DNA of 64,000 nucleotides from Paratinospora sagittata (Eukaryota; Streptophyta; Magnoliopsida; Ranunculales; Menispermaceae): positions 28,972,201 to 29,036,200 of the forward strand of contig CM069589.1 of NCBI GenBank assembly GCA_035771175.1, read 5' to 3'. Shown here one piece after another: positions 32,183 through 44,108 of the stretch. A program made the translations under genes and the position numbers. Within the stretch, counting starts at the first letter, position 1. Each line of letters starts with the position of its first letter. A model generated the notes under the pieces. The model saw only the letters and a list, made by a program, of their open reading frames with translations. It did no database searches and was not told where the DNA came from.

Positions 32183-33470
32183 AATTGAATGCAATGACAA
32201 ATGCTTTGTTGGTCTTCACCTTACTCCAGGCTGACCAATTTTTAGCAGATTTCATGACAACCCTTTATTTGTATGGTTCTAAATTCCATCCTTGCATGGC
32301 CCCTCTTCAAATGAGTCCATGCAACATCATTGTATTTGGTTTGTTCCTCTAAATACAAACCATTTCCATCTTCTTTTTTTAAGGCTATGTGTATAAATAT
32401 TTTTAATTGAATTACATTATTATTGATGCCAAATTTTAATTATTATTGAAGTAATATCAAATTATTCAATACTAAACAATTTATAAATTTAATAATTTTA
32501 AATTACTTTAAATGTTAATTATTTTAATTTTAAAATATCAGTTTATTCTAAATATTATTAAATTATTTTAATAATATAAAAATGAAAATGTTAATCATTT
32601 TTAATAATAATATTATTAAAGTCTTTAAGAAAAATTTTAATAATATTAAAAATTATTTTCCGTGTATATTAAAATTAAGTTATTTTATATTACTAAAATG
32701 TTTCGCTAATAATCCTTAACAATGTTAATTACAATAATTATTATTAGTAAAATGATTTTAGGGTATGTTTGTAAAATATTTTTAATAAATGAATTTTTTT
32801 AAGAAGAATTTTGATAATTTTAAATTACTTTCTATGTTAATTATATTATTTACAAATATTATTTTAATAACAGTTTTTAATAAAGCTAGTTATATTAATT
32901 ATAATTATTATTATTAGTAAAATAGTTTTATTCTATGTTTATAAAATATTTTGATAATATCAAAATTCTTAAGAAAAATTTTAACAATGTTAAATTACTT
33001 CTACATTAATTATATATCTAATTATGTTAACTTATTTTAAATATTATTAAATTATTCTAACAATATGAAAAGTGGTTAATATTAATTATTTCAATAATAA
33101 CAATATAAGATTTTTAAGAAGAATTTCATAGTATTAAATGACTTTCTACGTTAATTATAGTATTTTTATAACATTAAGTTATTTAACATTATTAAGATAT
33201 TTTAATAACAATTTTAATAATTCCAATTATTATTAAAAAAACAATTTTAGGCTATGTTTATAATTTTTTTAATAATATGCGTTGCACATGAATAAAAAGG
33301 TGTCAAAAGTTATCCAAAAAATTAAATAAAAAGAGTTAAAAGTTATCAAAAAATAAAAATCAAAAGTAGCTGAAAGATATATATATAAAGGAGACTTAAA
33401 ATGGAAAATAATATAATAATTCTATAAATAAGCCTTATATTTATGAACATTGCCAAAAAAATATTTTAGC
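32183..33470. repeat. AT-rich downstream region with degenerate repeats
   Basis: No gene. The words GGCTATGTTTATAAAATATTTTTAATAA in shortened forms (for instance CTATGTTTATAAAATATTTT) recur near 32383, 32762, 32932 and 33249, and TATTAAATTATTTTAATAA is frequent. It looks like an old AT-rich tandem or palindromic repeat decayed in place. Confidence 0.5.
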
Positions 33471-34480
33471 GACTTATTACTTAAATTACCTATAAATATA
33501 TATATTTTTGTCTCTTGCTAAATAAACCACAAAAAAACTCTCCTTCTACAACATCCTATTTTTACCACAAAATTTAAAGAGTTGTTATCCTTACCTCATT
33601 GAGTTTTCCATAACACCCTTCTCATAATTTCTCACATTTCAAACCCTTTCAACTCAACCTTAACGCCTTCTTTAACTCCCTCTCCAATATTCTCACATTT
33701 TCAACACTCAAAACCCCAAATCACTATAAAACTTTTTTACTTCGTTGCTATAATCTCCTATTTAATGAAAAAAATCAATGGTTTTACTCTGAGTTTTGCG
33801 AGATTATTGTTTGAAATTCAAAGTTTCACGGGTGAAAATCACTAAATCGCTAAAAGATTTGTTGATTTTTTTTTTATCATATTTAGTATTTAGATGACGT
33901 AAAATTGAATGTTTTTGTATTTTTATTCACGGAAAAAGTCGCCAAAAGTGGGAAGAAATCAGCATGGATAACTGCATTATTTCACAGTATTAATTTATTT
34001 TAAATATTATTCAATTATTCTAATAGCATAAAAATTTGTCAATATTAATTATTTTAGCAATAAAGAATATTAAACTCTTAAGAAAAACCGCTCAATAGTT
34101 TTTAGTTTACTTGCCCATCAATTCATGCATATGAGATGTTTCACCATATTATATTAGTGTACCGTAAACGGTCTTTGGTGTGGATAGATTATTCACCTCT
34201 ATTTATTCTTTTCGTCCTTTGATATCCTTCTTTTCATAGAAATGTCCACTTTTCTATTATATTAACACTACAATCAACTTTTGTCATCTAATCATCATCA
34301 TTATCATTACTTATCGGTTACTGTCCCCAAAGTAAGAAAGGACAACCACATTTCGTTATTCTAATACTAATCACCTTCTTCTTGTTGGCTAAACTATCTT
34401 GTTGCCTTCTTCACCATGGAATGATATTCATCCTATCGCTCGTAAGCAAACTTTTTTCCCGGCCACCTACAATTCTTACC
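33471..34480. other. Unassigned intergenic sequence
   Basis: CT-rich patches (33560-33700) and AT-rich sequence. I see no ORF with recognisable content and no terminal repeats. Confidence 0.35.
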
Positions 34481-34769
34481 TATGTCTAAGCTTTTAATAA
34501 CAACAACAAAACTATTCCTTCTTCTAATGCTCTGGTTCATGCAATTAATTCATCTTGCTTCTAAAAATAATACCTATGTTGAATTCATTGATACAATAAC
34601 GGCCAATTTAAAACCCCCACCATTTACGTTGATTAGATTTTCCTTCATCTCGATATTTTATAATCGTCTATGCTTGCATGTGGGAAGTATTTTTCTTAAC
34701 CTTTGCAAGTGGAAGGGGTTTCATGGGAGAGAAACCTCCCAAGATATTAGTGGCTTGATGAGCCATCCC
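34481..34769 (+). other. Unassigned relic, left of the MITE
   Basis: A 96-codon frame (34482-34772) begins with a Leu-rich segment and contains SKNNTYVEFIDTIT, faintly like the N-terminal part of a Copia gag. The similarity is too weak to name. The sequence continues at 35314 after the MITE. Confidence 0.25.
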
Positions 34770-35305
34770 TAGGGGTGTTCATCCTACCGACTAACTCGAA
34801 CTTTTTGGGTTGGGTTAGATTGGATTTATATGTAAAATTATGTTAGGTTGGGTCTAGAAATTTATAATTTGATCTTGTTTGGGTTTGGTCAAGATTTGAC
34901 AATTAACCTGAACCAACCCGAACTAATAAAAAATAATAGTTGCTACTCTATTGATATTTTTGTCATAAACATTTACTATGATTAAATTAGTTTAAATTTT
35001 ATGATGCAAGTAACATGAAAGAAATTATTTTAATAACTATTATAGTACTCGCAATTGACTTAGAAATTATTTTAGAAAATGTTATTTAGAATTAATAGAT
35101 ATATTAAGTGGATTATGCAATTTTATAATGAATATAATAGTAGACTAAACCCAACTAACCCGACCCAAACCAACCCAAAGTTCTTGGGTTGGGTTGGGTT
35201 GGGTTTAAGGGATTGGGTTGGGTTAAATATTTTCAACCCGAATCTAATTGGGTTGGGCTGGTATTTGGCTGAAACCCAACCCAACCCAACCCGTGAACAC
35301 CCCTA
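34770..35305. mobile_element. hAT-like MITE with AACCC-rich arms
   Basis: Terminal inverted repeats TAGGGGTGTTCA / TGAACACCCCTA are flanked by 8-bp target copies GCCATCCC (34762-34769) and GCTATCCC (35306-35313), seven of eight matching. Arms contain repeated CCAACCC / GGGTTGGG words. 8-bp duplications fit the hAT superfamily. No transposase. Confidence 0.8.
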
Positions 35306-35313
35306 GCTATCCC

Positions 35314-35644
35314 TATTTATGAAAATTTTCATTTTCATATGAAATAGATCAACTTGACAATTCTACCGAATCTGGAATTGTTTATATGATTTCCTTTTAT
35401 AGGAATCAATTCATGCCAAAATGAGACTTATGCTTCAAACTACTTTATCCTCGACTAGAGTAGATATAGAGAAGGTATTTTACATCAACCACGCCTTCCC
35501 GCCAACAAATGGACAGAGTCTTAAATGGAGTGATAGCCACTATCAATGCAAATACTAAAAAATGACTTCTTATGCCTTTCACAACCTAAGAGGTAAAAGT
35601 TGCACTATTTTTTATGGTTCCTTTAAAAAGCCCATGATTATATG
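35314..35644. other. Unassigned relic, right of the MITE
   Basis: Sequence up to the reverse Tekay LTR; no gene recognised. Confidence 0.3.
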
Positions 35645-36971
35645 TGTCACACCCTGTCTACACGCGCCTAGACCAGCGAAACACTCACAAGCGGGACACG
35701 ATGTAGTAATAACGAAAATAAATGCGCAGGAACACAATGTATAAGGTAAAATGATTTATTCATTAATCATAAGTTTGATACAAAAGTGGGCAGCCTAATG
35801 ACCGCCATTTCAAGGGAACATACTCCCCAAAAGTAACCTAACTATTTGTACATGGTGAAGTCAAGGTATACAAAATCCTGGCACCCTATCTGGGTTTAGT
35901 CTAACCAAGGCCCATCAGAACTACCACCTGGATCTATCTCAAGCTTCTGAAAAGTGTATAGCAACAGAATAAGCCATCGCCCAGTAAGTCAAGCAGATAT
36001 TCAGTGGATTATGAAAATTAATAAAGAGAATATCACAATCATAAATTTCAGATAAACACAGCATAAACATCGTCAACAATGTACAATATCATTAATCGGT
36101 AAACACCCATAATGCGTTGTCTCGTTAGACTGCGTGGCCAAATATTTCTCATATAAATATGGCTTTATAAATGAGGTACAACTCGTCCGTACATCTCCTT
36201 ATGGCTGATGCTATGAAGCTTGCAGCAGAGATGCATCGCCTAGGCTAACCTAAGTCAGGTGGGCACGCATGAACCACGGGCAATACAAATGAGCCATAGT
36301 GGTCAGTCAATAGTCCGGGCCACGTCAGACATCAATCCTTAGGCGGTTATCTTGTTTACCAAACTTCCATAGTGAAGCTTCAAGACCAAGGAAGGATCTT
36401 GTCCTGAGTATAACCCTAGCGCATAATCATGTGTGTGAAGGCTTGGTCTAGGGTTAGATATCAGGGCATGTTTCGACAACGTCTGGTGATGCCTATAAGG
36501 ATCAGCCACACCATCGTGCATCATTAGGACGTTCGGTATGGACTCCATATGTGAAGGTACATGCATAAAATGGTGACCTAATGGGGTCTCAAGTCATATG
36601 GTATAACATATGGTAATCTCCACTACCCTTAATAGTCTCATAAGCATGCCATAGTCTAAGTGTAAATCAGATATAATAAAAGGTGTATGATAACTTTATG
36701 AAAAGACATAATGCACGCAAAACTATGCTTTTGTCCTGACTTTTGAATATGCATGCTCCTTAAACCAACAGACTTCCCGGAGAACAGCTACCCAGAACAA
36801 CTCAAAAAAGAGAGAGATAGGGGAAGAGGGCTTAAAAGAGGAAGAAGAAAGGAGAAGAAAGGAGTGGATGGTAAAGATTTTCTGTAGAACTTTTTGAATA
36901 AGGTTTTGTCCTTCGTTTTTGTTGTATTTTATGTGTTTTTGTTTCTTTAGTCTAATTTCAGGGGTATTACA
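35645..36971 (-). mobile_element. Tekay-type LTR, reverse strand
   Basis: On the reverse strand TGTAATACCCC...GGGTGTGACA, 1327 bp, same terminal sequences as the LTRs at 3065 and 23549, and preceded by the polypurine tract TTTAAGGGGGGTAGAA (36972-36987). It is the 3' LTR of the element whose coding end is at 36970-37959. Confidence 0.8.
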
Positions 36972-37608
36972 TTCTACCCCCCTTAAACGAATTTCGCCCT
37001 CGAAATTCAATCATTATTACATTACCTTGATAATTGTCTCCTTGAGGTTGGATCGGAAGTCCATTGTCCCCAACACTTCAACGACAGTTTTCTTCAGGTG
37101 GCTCAGGATGCGAGCGGTAGGGTCCTTGAACCATACTTTGACTCGTTGAGTCCTCGGATTCATCAAAGATGGGGAAGCAGACCAAGTTTGACTTTTCATC
37201 GAATCATCCCGATAATTGCATCACAGAAGATGGAGTCAGGATCCGAGGAATAGTAAATCTAAACGGCTGTTGTGGCAGCGATACATTTTTACGCGTCGTT
37301 GCTCTTACTCGTCGGCCCGGTGGTCGTGGTAGCAAGTCCTGCCATGTTGAGGAACCAAGATTGTTGGAACTAGGTGTCGGATGAGTTGTCTCTTCACTTG
37401 GGTCCACCGGATCATATGGTGGTATCTGTTGGTGCTCAATCGATGGAGATCTCACCCGTCGTGGCAGTAACTGAGGAGATCGTGTGTCATATGAGGAGGT
37501 TGGTTCTCGATTTGGCAGGTCCCAACCTCGGTACCATGGAGGAAATTGGGGGATCGAGTGCTCAGATGGTGGTTCACTCGTATATGTGTCGTTATCAGAC
37601 ATCTGCAT
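36970..37608 (-). pseudogene. Extra 3' ORF of a Tekay-like element, second copy
   Basis: Reverse strand, one frame from ATG at 37608 to a stop at the LTR, about 212 codons with only two stops. Pro/Ser-rich start, then SSTWQDLLPRPPGRRVRATTRK, LVCFPIFDESEDST, MVQGPYRSHPEPP and EFRGRNSFKGGRM at the polypurine tract. The WQDLLP, ATxRK, CFPxFD, EDxT, QGPYR and EFRG blocks match the ORF at 22999-23548 in order. ATG is preceded by CATGCAG, and the integrase stop by AGTAGTAAGTGATG, which together look like acceptor and donor of an intron of about 85 bp. Function unknown. Confidence 0.65.
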
Positions 37609-37696
37609 GGTTTGTTGAGTGAAACAAAAGTGTTAGCACACATGGAGGAAGTTAGATGATTTCATTGATAAGTGAATTATAAAATACATCACATCA

Positions 37697-37959
37697 TCAC
37701 TTACTACTAGGAAACAATTCAAGATATTTTTGTTTGATTGTTTCTTCTAGTTCCGAAGTTGCTTCTTCTATCTCATGGTGATCCCAAAGTACTTTTACTA
37801 CTGGAATACTACGACACCTTAATTCCCGAGTCTTCTTATCTAGAATTTGTACCTGTTTCTCCTGATATTTGTTATATTCCTCAATCTGAACTTCAACCAG
37901 AGGAACTACATGTGTAGGATTAGGATGGTACTTTCGGAGCATGGATACATGGAAGACGT
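37697..37959 (-). pseudogene. Tekay-like integrase C-terminus with chromodomain-like motif
   Basis: Reverse-strand frame VFHVSMLRKYHPNPTHVV...VQILDKKTRELRCRSI then VVKVLWDHHEIEEAT, ending ELFPSSK and TGA. It is the last part of integrase in Tekay/Del chromoviruses. Upstream domains are cut off at 37959 by a Copia LTR. Confidence 0.85.
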
Positions 37960-39350
37960 TGTTGACCTAAGTGGTTTTCTACTTAAAATTCTCCTAAGTG
38001 TTTTGATGCTAACAAACAATATAACCATGGTGCTAATGGATTGAATTGAGTATGTTTCCGCACCAAAGATCAAAGTTAAGGCCAATACAAGATTCAAGTA
38101 CCTTCAAACTCAATCAAGTGGATCAAATGAAGACTAAATCGAAGCTTGAACGTGCCAAGATGAAGAAAAGAGAATGAGAGCATATCTTCATAGTTCTTTA
38201 TTTAGGTTGTAAACCTACTTGTACTCATATTGCTCAATTTTCTTCAAAAAACATGCATGCATTTGATTTTCTTTAAAAATGGTTTTCAAGCATTCAAACA
38301 TGTTTAGTTAATGGTTTTAAACTATTTAAAACGTGGTTGAATCATTCATACATCAATTTTGTCAAAATCACTCCTTCATTTGTTGTTTTGAAAATTTCAT
38401 GAACTTAAACTTTTAAAACTTAACTTGTTTTGTACCTAGGTTTCAAATCTTTGTTTGAAGTGTTTTCAAAAGGTTTAATCATCAAACTTGATGTATTTCA
38501 GTTGTATTTTATTGCCCAAATCATGTCCAAAAAAATGCACACTCAAAAACCAAGTCTTTACACAAAGAACCACAAGAATTATGGCAAACTGGATCAAACC
38601 AATCGACTGGATTGAAACCAGTCGACTGGATTTGACAAAAACAAGTTTCTTCAACAAAAATGTGTTTCTGTCAAAATATCTTCCAGAAACGCGTTTTCAC
38701 CTAGGGAAATGTGTTTCTATGTGTTTGAGCGCGATTTTCACTTTTAAAATTTCAAATTTCGAATTTTAAAATCCAAAATATCTTGATTTTACATCCAACG
38801 GCTAGAATTTCATTTGGAAGTATAAATACACTCTCTCAAGTCATTTTAACTTTGAGAGAGACCAAAATGAGAGAAAAATGAGTGGCTCCAAAATTTCGAA
38901 GATTATTTCTCCATTCTCCAAGTTTCAAAGATCAAAACTAGTTGGTTTAAAGGTGTTTTCAAAGCTTGCATGTTGTTCATCATTCTAAAGCTTCTCCAAA
39001 TCATTCTTGAGCAACTATTGATGCAAGTGAGGCAATATTGTATGTAAGATATCTCTCCAATCTTGAGCTTAACATTTCAGATCTTATATTGATCACTTGT
39101 ATCTCTTGAGCTTCATTGTAATTGTTTTATCCACATGAAACAAACTTCTAATCCTTGTACTTCCACCCTTTGAGTTGTTTCTAGTTGAAACAAGTCAAGT
39201 TAAGTAATTGTGGTTCACTTAAGATTCCAAGGTTGGAATCAAAGTTAGGTTCATCCTTACCCCGCGAAAGGATATTGTTGGTTCATCCTTAGCCCGAAAA
39301 AGGATAGGTTTGCCTTGAACCTGTAAAAAGACATTGTAATAATTTGATTC
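37960..39350 (+). mobile_element. Copia LTR, right end missing
   Basis: Starts TGTTGACCTAAGTGG, like TGTTAACCTAAGCGG at 55390. GACGT (37955-37959) is the likely left target copy. It has a CCAGTCGACTGG palindrome (38619-38630) upstream of TATAAATAC at 38821, and near 39240-39330 the repeats TTCATCCTTA(A/C)CCCG and TTTGCCTTGAACCTGTAAAA also present at 57720-57780. The tail with the primer-site junction is lost. Confidence 0.7.
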
Positions 39351-39378
39351 ACACCACCTATGGTTAGGAGATAACCTG

Positions 39379-39515
39379 TTCACTCCACCTATGCTTGATA
39401 ACCAAAATTTCATGTATTGGAGCCTTAAGGCCCAATCACTTGACATGTGGAATATAGTTAGCAATGGACCTTTTGTACCTAAGAGAACCATATCTGGGGT
39501 TGAAGCCCCCAAACC
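39379..39515 (+). pseudogene. Copia gag N-terminal fragment
   Basis: A frame reads PPMLDNQNFMYWSLKAQSLD then MWNIVSNGPFVPKRTISG. PP.(L/F)D..N(F/Y).YW...M/L.....D.W.IV.NG is the start of Copia gag proteins. It joins the LTR directly, with the leader and primer site deleted, and stops where the Athila LTR begins. Confidence 0.6.
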
Positions 39516-39612
39516 CGATAAGTTGAGTTTTAGTTGGCATTTTGCATGTTAATTTTTTAAGTGCATTTGCTTAGGTTTTAAGTGTTTTTGCATAATTAAT
39601 ACACTTAGTTAC
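39516..39612 (+). mobile_element. Athila 5' LTR, left part
   Basis: CGATAAGTTGAGTTTTAG...CACTTAGTTAC matches 51529 onward of the right LTR. GTTAC at 39608-39612 is the left target copy of the insertion that follows. Confidence 0.8.
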
Positions 39613-42600
39613 TGCCACGACCCACTCTACGTGACGTCATGACTGGCACGGGAACCTTCGAGTATACCCTCCGTAGGTACACCTGACGTCCCGTCAGCTC
39701 TTGAATACATATACGAATCCCAAAAAAAAAATAAAAGTACATCCTTCACAACCAACTAACATGATCATAATGAAATAAAATATTACTTCTCCAAATTTTT
39801 ACAAACATAAAATTCCAGAGTCTTCAAAATGATTCAAAACCCAACACATCCCAACTATGTGTTAAATATACAATTACTAGGTGTTATCATGTACATAATT
39901 ATCAAAATACAAAACTAAATGTACAACACCTACATGAAACAAAAACAAGGGACGCTCCGAAGTCAAGCCTTCCCTTTTCCTTTCCTATCAGATCCTGAAA
40001 GAAGATGGTGAGGTGTGAGCTACAGCCAGCTCAGTGAATGTTATTTACAAGTGGCATATACGTGCATTTATAAAACATGGTAAGATCATAAAACAATTGA
40101 AGTATCATGATGACAAAATAGATTACATACATGCTAACATAATGGATCAAGTCATACATAAGACAATGCATAACATTTGTAGTCATGCTCATGCAATCCA
40201 AACACCTCCTGAGTATAGGGGTTCAAGGCTGGTGCGCTACACACAGTACCTGAACACACACTCAATACTCGTATCCTAATAGGATTTATGGGGTTGTGCA
40301 GCACGTAAGATTAACCTAAACTAACCTACCCATACACAAGCCATAAAACCCTCTGCCAGGTATACAACTGGGATCGCCGCTAGACTTACGAGAATTCCCA
40401 AAAAGAGAAAATTCCAACTAGGAGCCTCAACCCAAATTGTCATCCCAATCAATCATGCTCAAATGTATTTCATGGAATATTAAAACATGCATACCATCAT
40501 ACATAAGCATTTAAAACATTTTTATACTACAATGCCACATATAAATAATCCAAAAGTAAAAGGACACTCACTCTTGATTGGTTAAGTCTAGCCAATCCAA
40601 TCGCCAAAACTCTCCAATTGACTAAGCGGGTTCAAGATCAATCACAAGACCTGGAAATAACATAGTTCACACAACTGAGAATCAGTCATAAAGTGTGTCA
40701 AAACCCCAGGTTCAAACCCAATCTAAAGTCAATTAGATTCTAAACTGATTACCCCCTTGAGCCAATTTCCATATTGCCCAACTTGATTATTTAGACTCAA
40801 TTAAACTAAGATTGACCTAAATTGAATGTAATAGGGTGATCCCATGATCCAACCACTAATATACATGAAATTCAATTATAATTACGGTCAATTAGACTAT
40901 ACATCAAGTCAATTTCATCAATTGACTAAGTCTTGGTCAAAGGCCCCAATTAGGCCAATATAAAACATAAGGTCAAAATGAACTAAGTCATATCAATTTA
41001 ACATAGGTTCTAACATTTTAAACCCATGATTCTACTCAATTTGGGTCCAATTAAACAATCCTCAAGTCAATTTCATAAATTGACTTGCTTTGGGTGAAAA
41101 GTCCCAATTTGGACAAAATCCCCAAATTACATGCAAAATTGTCAAAGTACATGAAAATGCCAAATACTTAGCCTAGATCAAAATTAGTCAACCTTAGGGT
41201 GTCCATTATGAGAACCCACTGAATTCAATCATCAAACAACCCTAATCAAATTGACTTGCTTTGGGTGAAAAGTCCCAATTTGGGCAAAATCCCCAAATTA
41301 CATGCAAAATTGCCACAGTACATGAAAATGCCAAATACTTAGTCTAGATCAAAATTAGTCAACCTTAGGGTGTCCATTATGAGAACCCACTGAATTCAAT
41401 CATCAAACAACCCTAATCATGTCCAATTAGACCTACAATGCATAATTTTCCAGATTTTATATCAAGAGCATCAAAAGCCCCAAATCTGAAAATTTTCATA
41501 CATAGGCCATATTGCCAATTTTACACTAGGCCACCATGTTCAGCCATGAATTTTACTGATCTTGCAACATGGAATCATCCACAATGGCCACTAGGTCAAC
41601 ATAGTTGACATGCAAAGATTTTGAAAAAGTCTACGGTCATAAACTAGAAATTGGGGGTTTCACCATTAGTGTACTCCTAACACTCTCTAATCACACATAT
41701 GTGACATGCAAGACTCAACTCCAACTTTGGTCTTCCACCCATCCAAGGTTCATCACAATGCATCCATCAAAATGAAACCCTCATGCTCAAAATAAAGCTA
41801 TCATGCAACTAATATAGAGATTCAAGGAAGAAATGGAGGAAAAATGCAAACCTTAGGTGTTCTTGAGCAAGAAACCACCAAACCCTAATTTTCCTCTCCA
41901 GCTCCTTTCTCTCTTTTCTGGCTCAGAAATGAGCAAATGAGCCTAAAATTACGTTTTGGTTGCTTAAATAGACAAGCTTGGGCCCACAACTAAAAGTTGC
42001 CACAAACTATCAAAAATCAGTTTTCCTGTTACAATACTTGCACTTAGATAGTCAATTTCTTGCAAACTACCCACCAATTTAACATCTTAACCGTTCACAA
42101 ATTGCATGAGTCAATTACCAACATTCTGGTAAACTTTCAACTTATCCAACGGTGGGATTGCGAGATCTAACTGTTTGATCAAAACGGCGTAAGAAAATCC
42201 GAAATTCCGTTAAACAGTGTTTGGAGTCTTATAACTCATAGTAGGTAACTTCAATCAAGATCTTCACCGTTCATAATGAAGATCTATCATATAAGAATGA
42301 GCTAAAAAAACTTCAGCTCAATTGGACCATGGATCTAGGAGACCAAACTATTGTAATTTGTGACAGAAATCTCTTCCTCCATGGAGAGAGCTCCACTGGA
42401 TCCAAAACACCGTTCTCGACATGTTTTGACGTCGAACGGGTCTCCGATGGTTCCGAAGCTTCATGCGCACTCTTTATGACCTAAAATCATGCAAAGACAC
42501 TCGAACTTACGTGCTTCGAGCATCAAAATACATATACACATACGTATATCAATACGTATACGGGTACTCTGCCGGTACACTATGGGTCAAAATGACGTCA

Positions 42601-42620
42601 CCTAAAGGCACGGTGCTACA
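39613..42620 (-). mobile_element. 3-kb solo LTR inserted in the Athila LTR
   Basis: Plus-strand ends are TGCCACGACCC and GGTGCTACA with GTTAC on both sides (39608-39612, 42621-42625). TG...CA ends and a 5-bp duplication fit an LTR without internal region. On the reverse strand CTATTTAAG (41963-41971) is a possible TATA box, leaving a very long downstream part of about 2.3 kb. No coding frame. Contains a 170-bp tandem duplication. Related by short words (GACCCAC, TGACGTCA) to the LTR at 62570; orientation tentative. Confidence 0.75.
41078..41417. repeat. 170-bp tandem duplication
   Basis: AAATTGACTTGCTTTGGG starts at 41078 and again at 41248; the two 170-bp copies are nearly identical, so the duplication is recent relative to the LTR. 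Confidence 0.9.
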
Positions 42621-43956
42621 GTTACTTTAGGTGCATTTACGTGTTTAGATGAGTTTTTGAAGTTGTTTTTAGTTGTTTTCATTAATTTGATGCACTTGTG
42701 TTTTTTATTTGTTTTGTAGGTAAATGAGGAGCTTTAAAGTGGTTGAAACAAGGTTCCAATGATGCTCAAAAGATATCAAGAGCATGTGCAAAACATGTGC
42801 AAGAAGTAGGCAAAAGATGGAGAAAAGTGGCTAAGTTACACTCTGGGTGTTGCAGTGCTAGAGAGCGGTGCTGCGGCGCCGCGATAAAGACACATAGAAG
42901 AAGAAAGTAGCATTCTGGGCACCGCGGCATCGTGATGAAACCTCTTGTGTGTATTTTGTATTTTGGACAGATTTTTCTTGGGCCATTTTTGGTATTTTCG
43001 AACCACCAATGTACTTAAGCTTCATTTTAGGGGTAATCACTTACTAAGCAAGATTAGGATTAGGTTTAGAAAAAGAGGCAATACAAGAGGTTGAAGAAGG
43101 GAGAAAATTTACACGATTGGAGAAGAAAAAGAGAATGAGTTTGTCCACTTGTAAAAGGGGATTCTCTTCATTTCTATTCTACTTTAGTTTGTTCCAATGA
43201 TGTCTTCTTTATTTATCTGTCTTGTAACCATTGATTTGGACATGAACTAATTTTCTAATCTAGGGAGTGATTGAGCTATGGTTTATGCTATGGGTTGAAT
43301 ATTATTGTTTATGTGTTATAGTTAAATTGATAGGTTTATTTACAAGTTCAAGTTCTTAATGCTTTTAATATGTTGGCCACATCTTAAATGAGTTTAGATT
43401 TGATTTCTTACGCTCGGGAGAGGTGTTTTCGAATTGGATCTAGAAACTTATAACCTACAAATTTGTATTGAGTCGAGAGACCTACAAACCCCTTTGAAAT
43501 CATTTAAAGTGAATCATAAATCTTAATGCATTTTTATTTAATTAATTTACACTCGGGAGAGGGAATTGGTTTTCTAAAAATAGATGTTTGAATTACACTC
43601 GGGAGAGGGATTTGAATGAAGTAAGATCCATGATTTATAAACTAAGTAATTTAATTCAATAACATAGCCTTTTGAAACCCATAAAATAAATATAGTGAAA
43701 TCAATCTCTAGAGTTTAAATTCATTGATATATTCTTCATTTTAATTCAAGTTGCTTTGATTATTTTTAATTTTGATTACTTTAAATTTCAGCAATCATCC
43801 ATCCAAATATCGTTCACCTAAATAAAATCATTTTCATAGTAGTTTTGGGCATTTATATTAGTAATTTTGACTATCCCTGTGGACGATACCCAACTCACCT
43901 TGGGATATTATAACATGATAATTGTACATTTGCAATACACGATATTGTCACGATCA
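42621..43956 (+). mobile_element. Athila 5' LTR, right part
   Basis: Continues from GTTACTTTAGGTGC to GATATTGTCACGATCA. GC-rich block GGTGCTGCGGCGCCGCG around 42868-42888. Matches 51640-52968. Confidence 0.85.
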
Positions 43957-43962
43957 AGTTTT

Positions 43963-43980
43963 TGGCACCGTTGTCGGGGA
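43963..43980 (+). other. Primer-binding site, Asp tRNA type
   Basis: TGGCACCGTTGTCGGGGA differs at two positions from TGGCGCCGTTGCCGGGGA, complementary to plant Asp tRNA, the usual primer of Athila elements. Confidence 0.8.
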
Positions 43981-44108
43981 TAGTGCCATTTTTACTTTTA
44001 TTAATACCAATTCAAATTGAGTTTGATTTTAATTTACGTATTTTAGTTTATTTGTGATTTCTTGTTTAATTTTGTTTTATCTCTTTTTGTGTTAGGTTTT
44101 ATCGGTTC

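Noticed and set aside
34482..34772. 96-codon ORF with signal-peptide-like start
   Set aside because: No family recognised, overlaps the MITE border; the hydrophobic run is not sufficient.
34770..35305. Interstitial telomere repeat
   Set aside because: The word is CCAACCC, not CCCTAAA, and lies within a MITE with its own target duplication.
39613..42620. DNA transposon with terminal inverted repeats
   Set aside because: Ends share only TG/CA and a GTGACGTCA word at unequal distance; a 5-bp duplication and TG...CA fit an LTR better.
42858..43040. 60-codon reverse ORF over the GC-rich block
   Set aside because: Falls in the Athila LTR, opposite to its leader, with no similarity to a protein.
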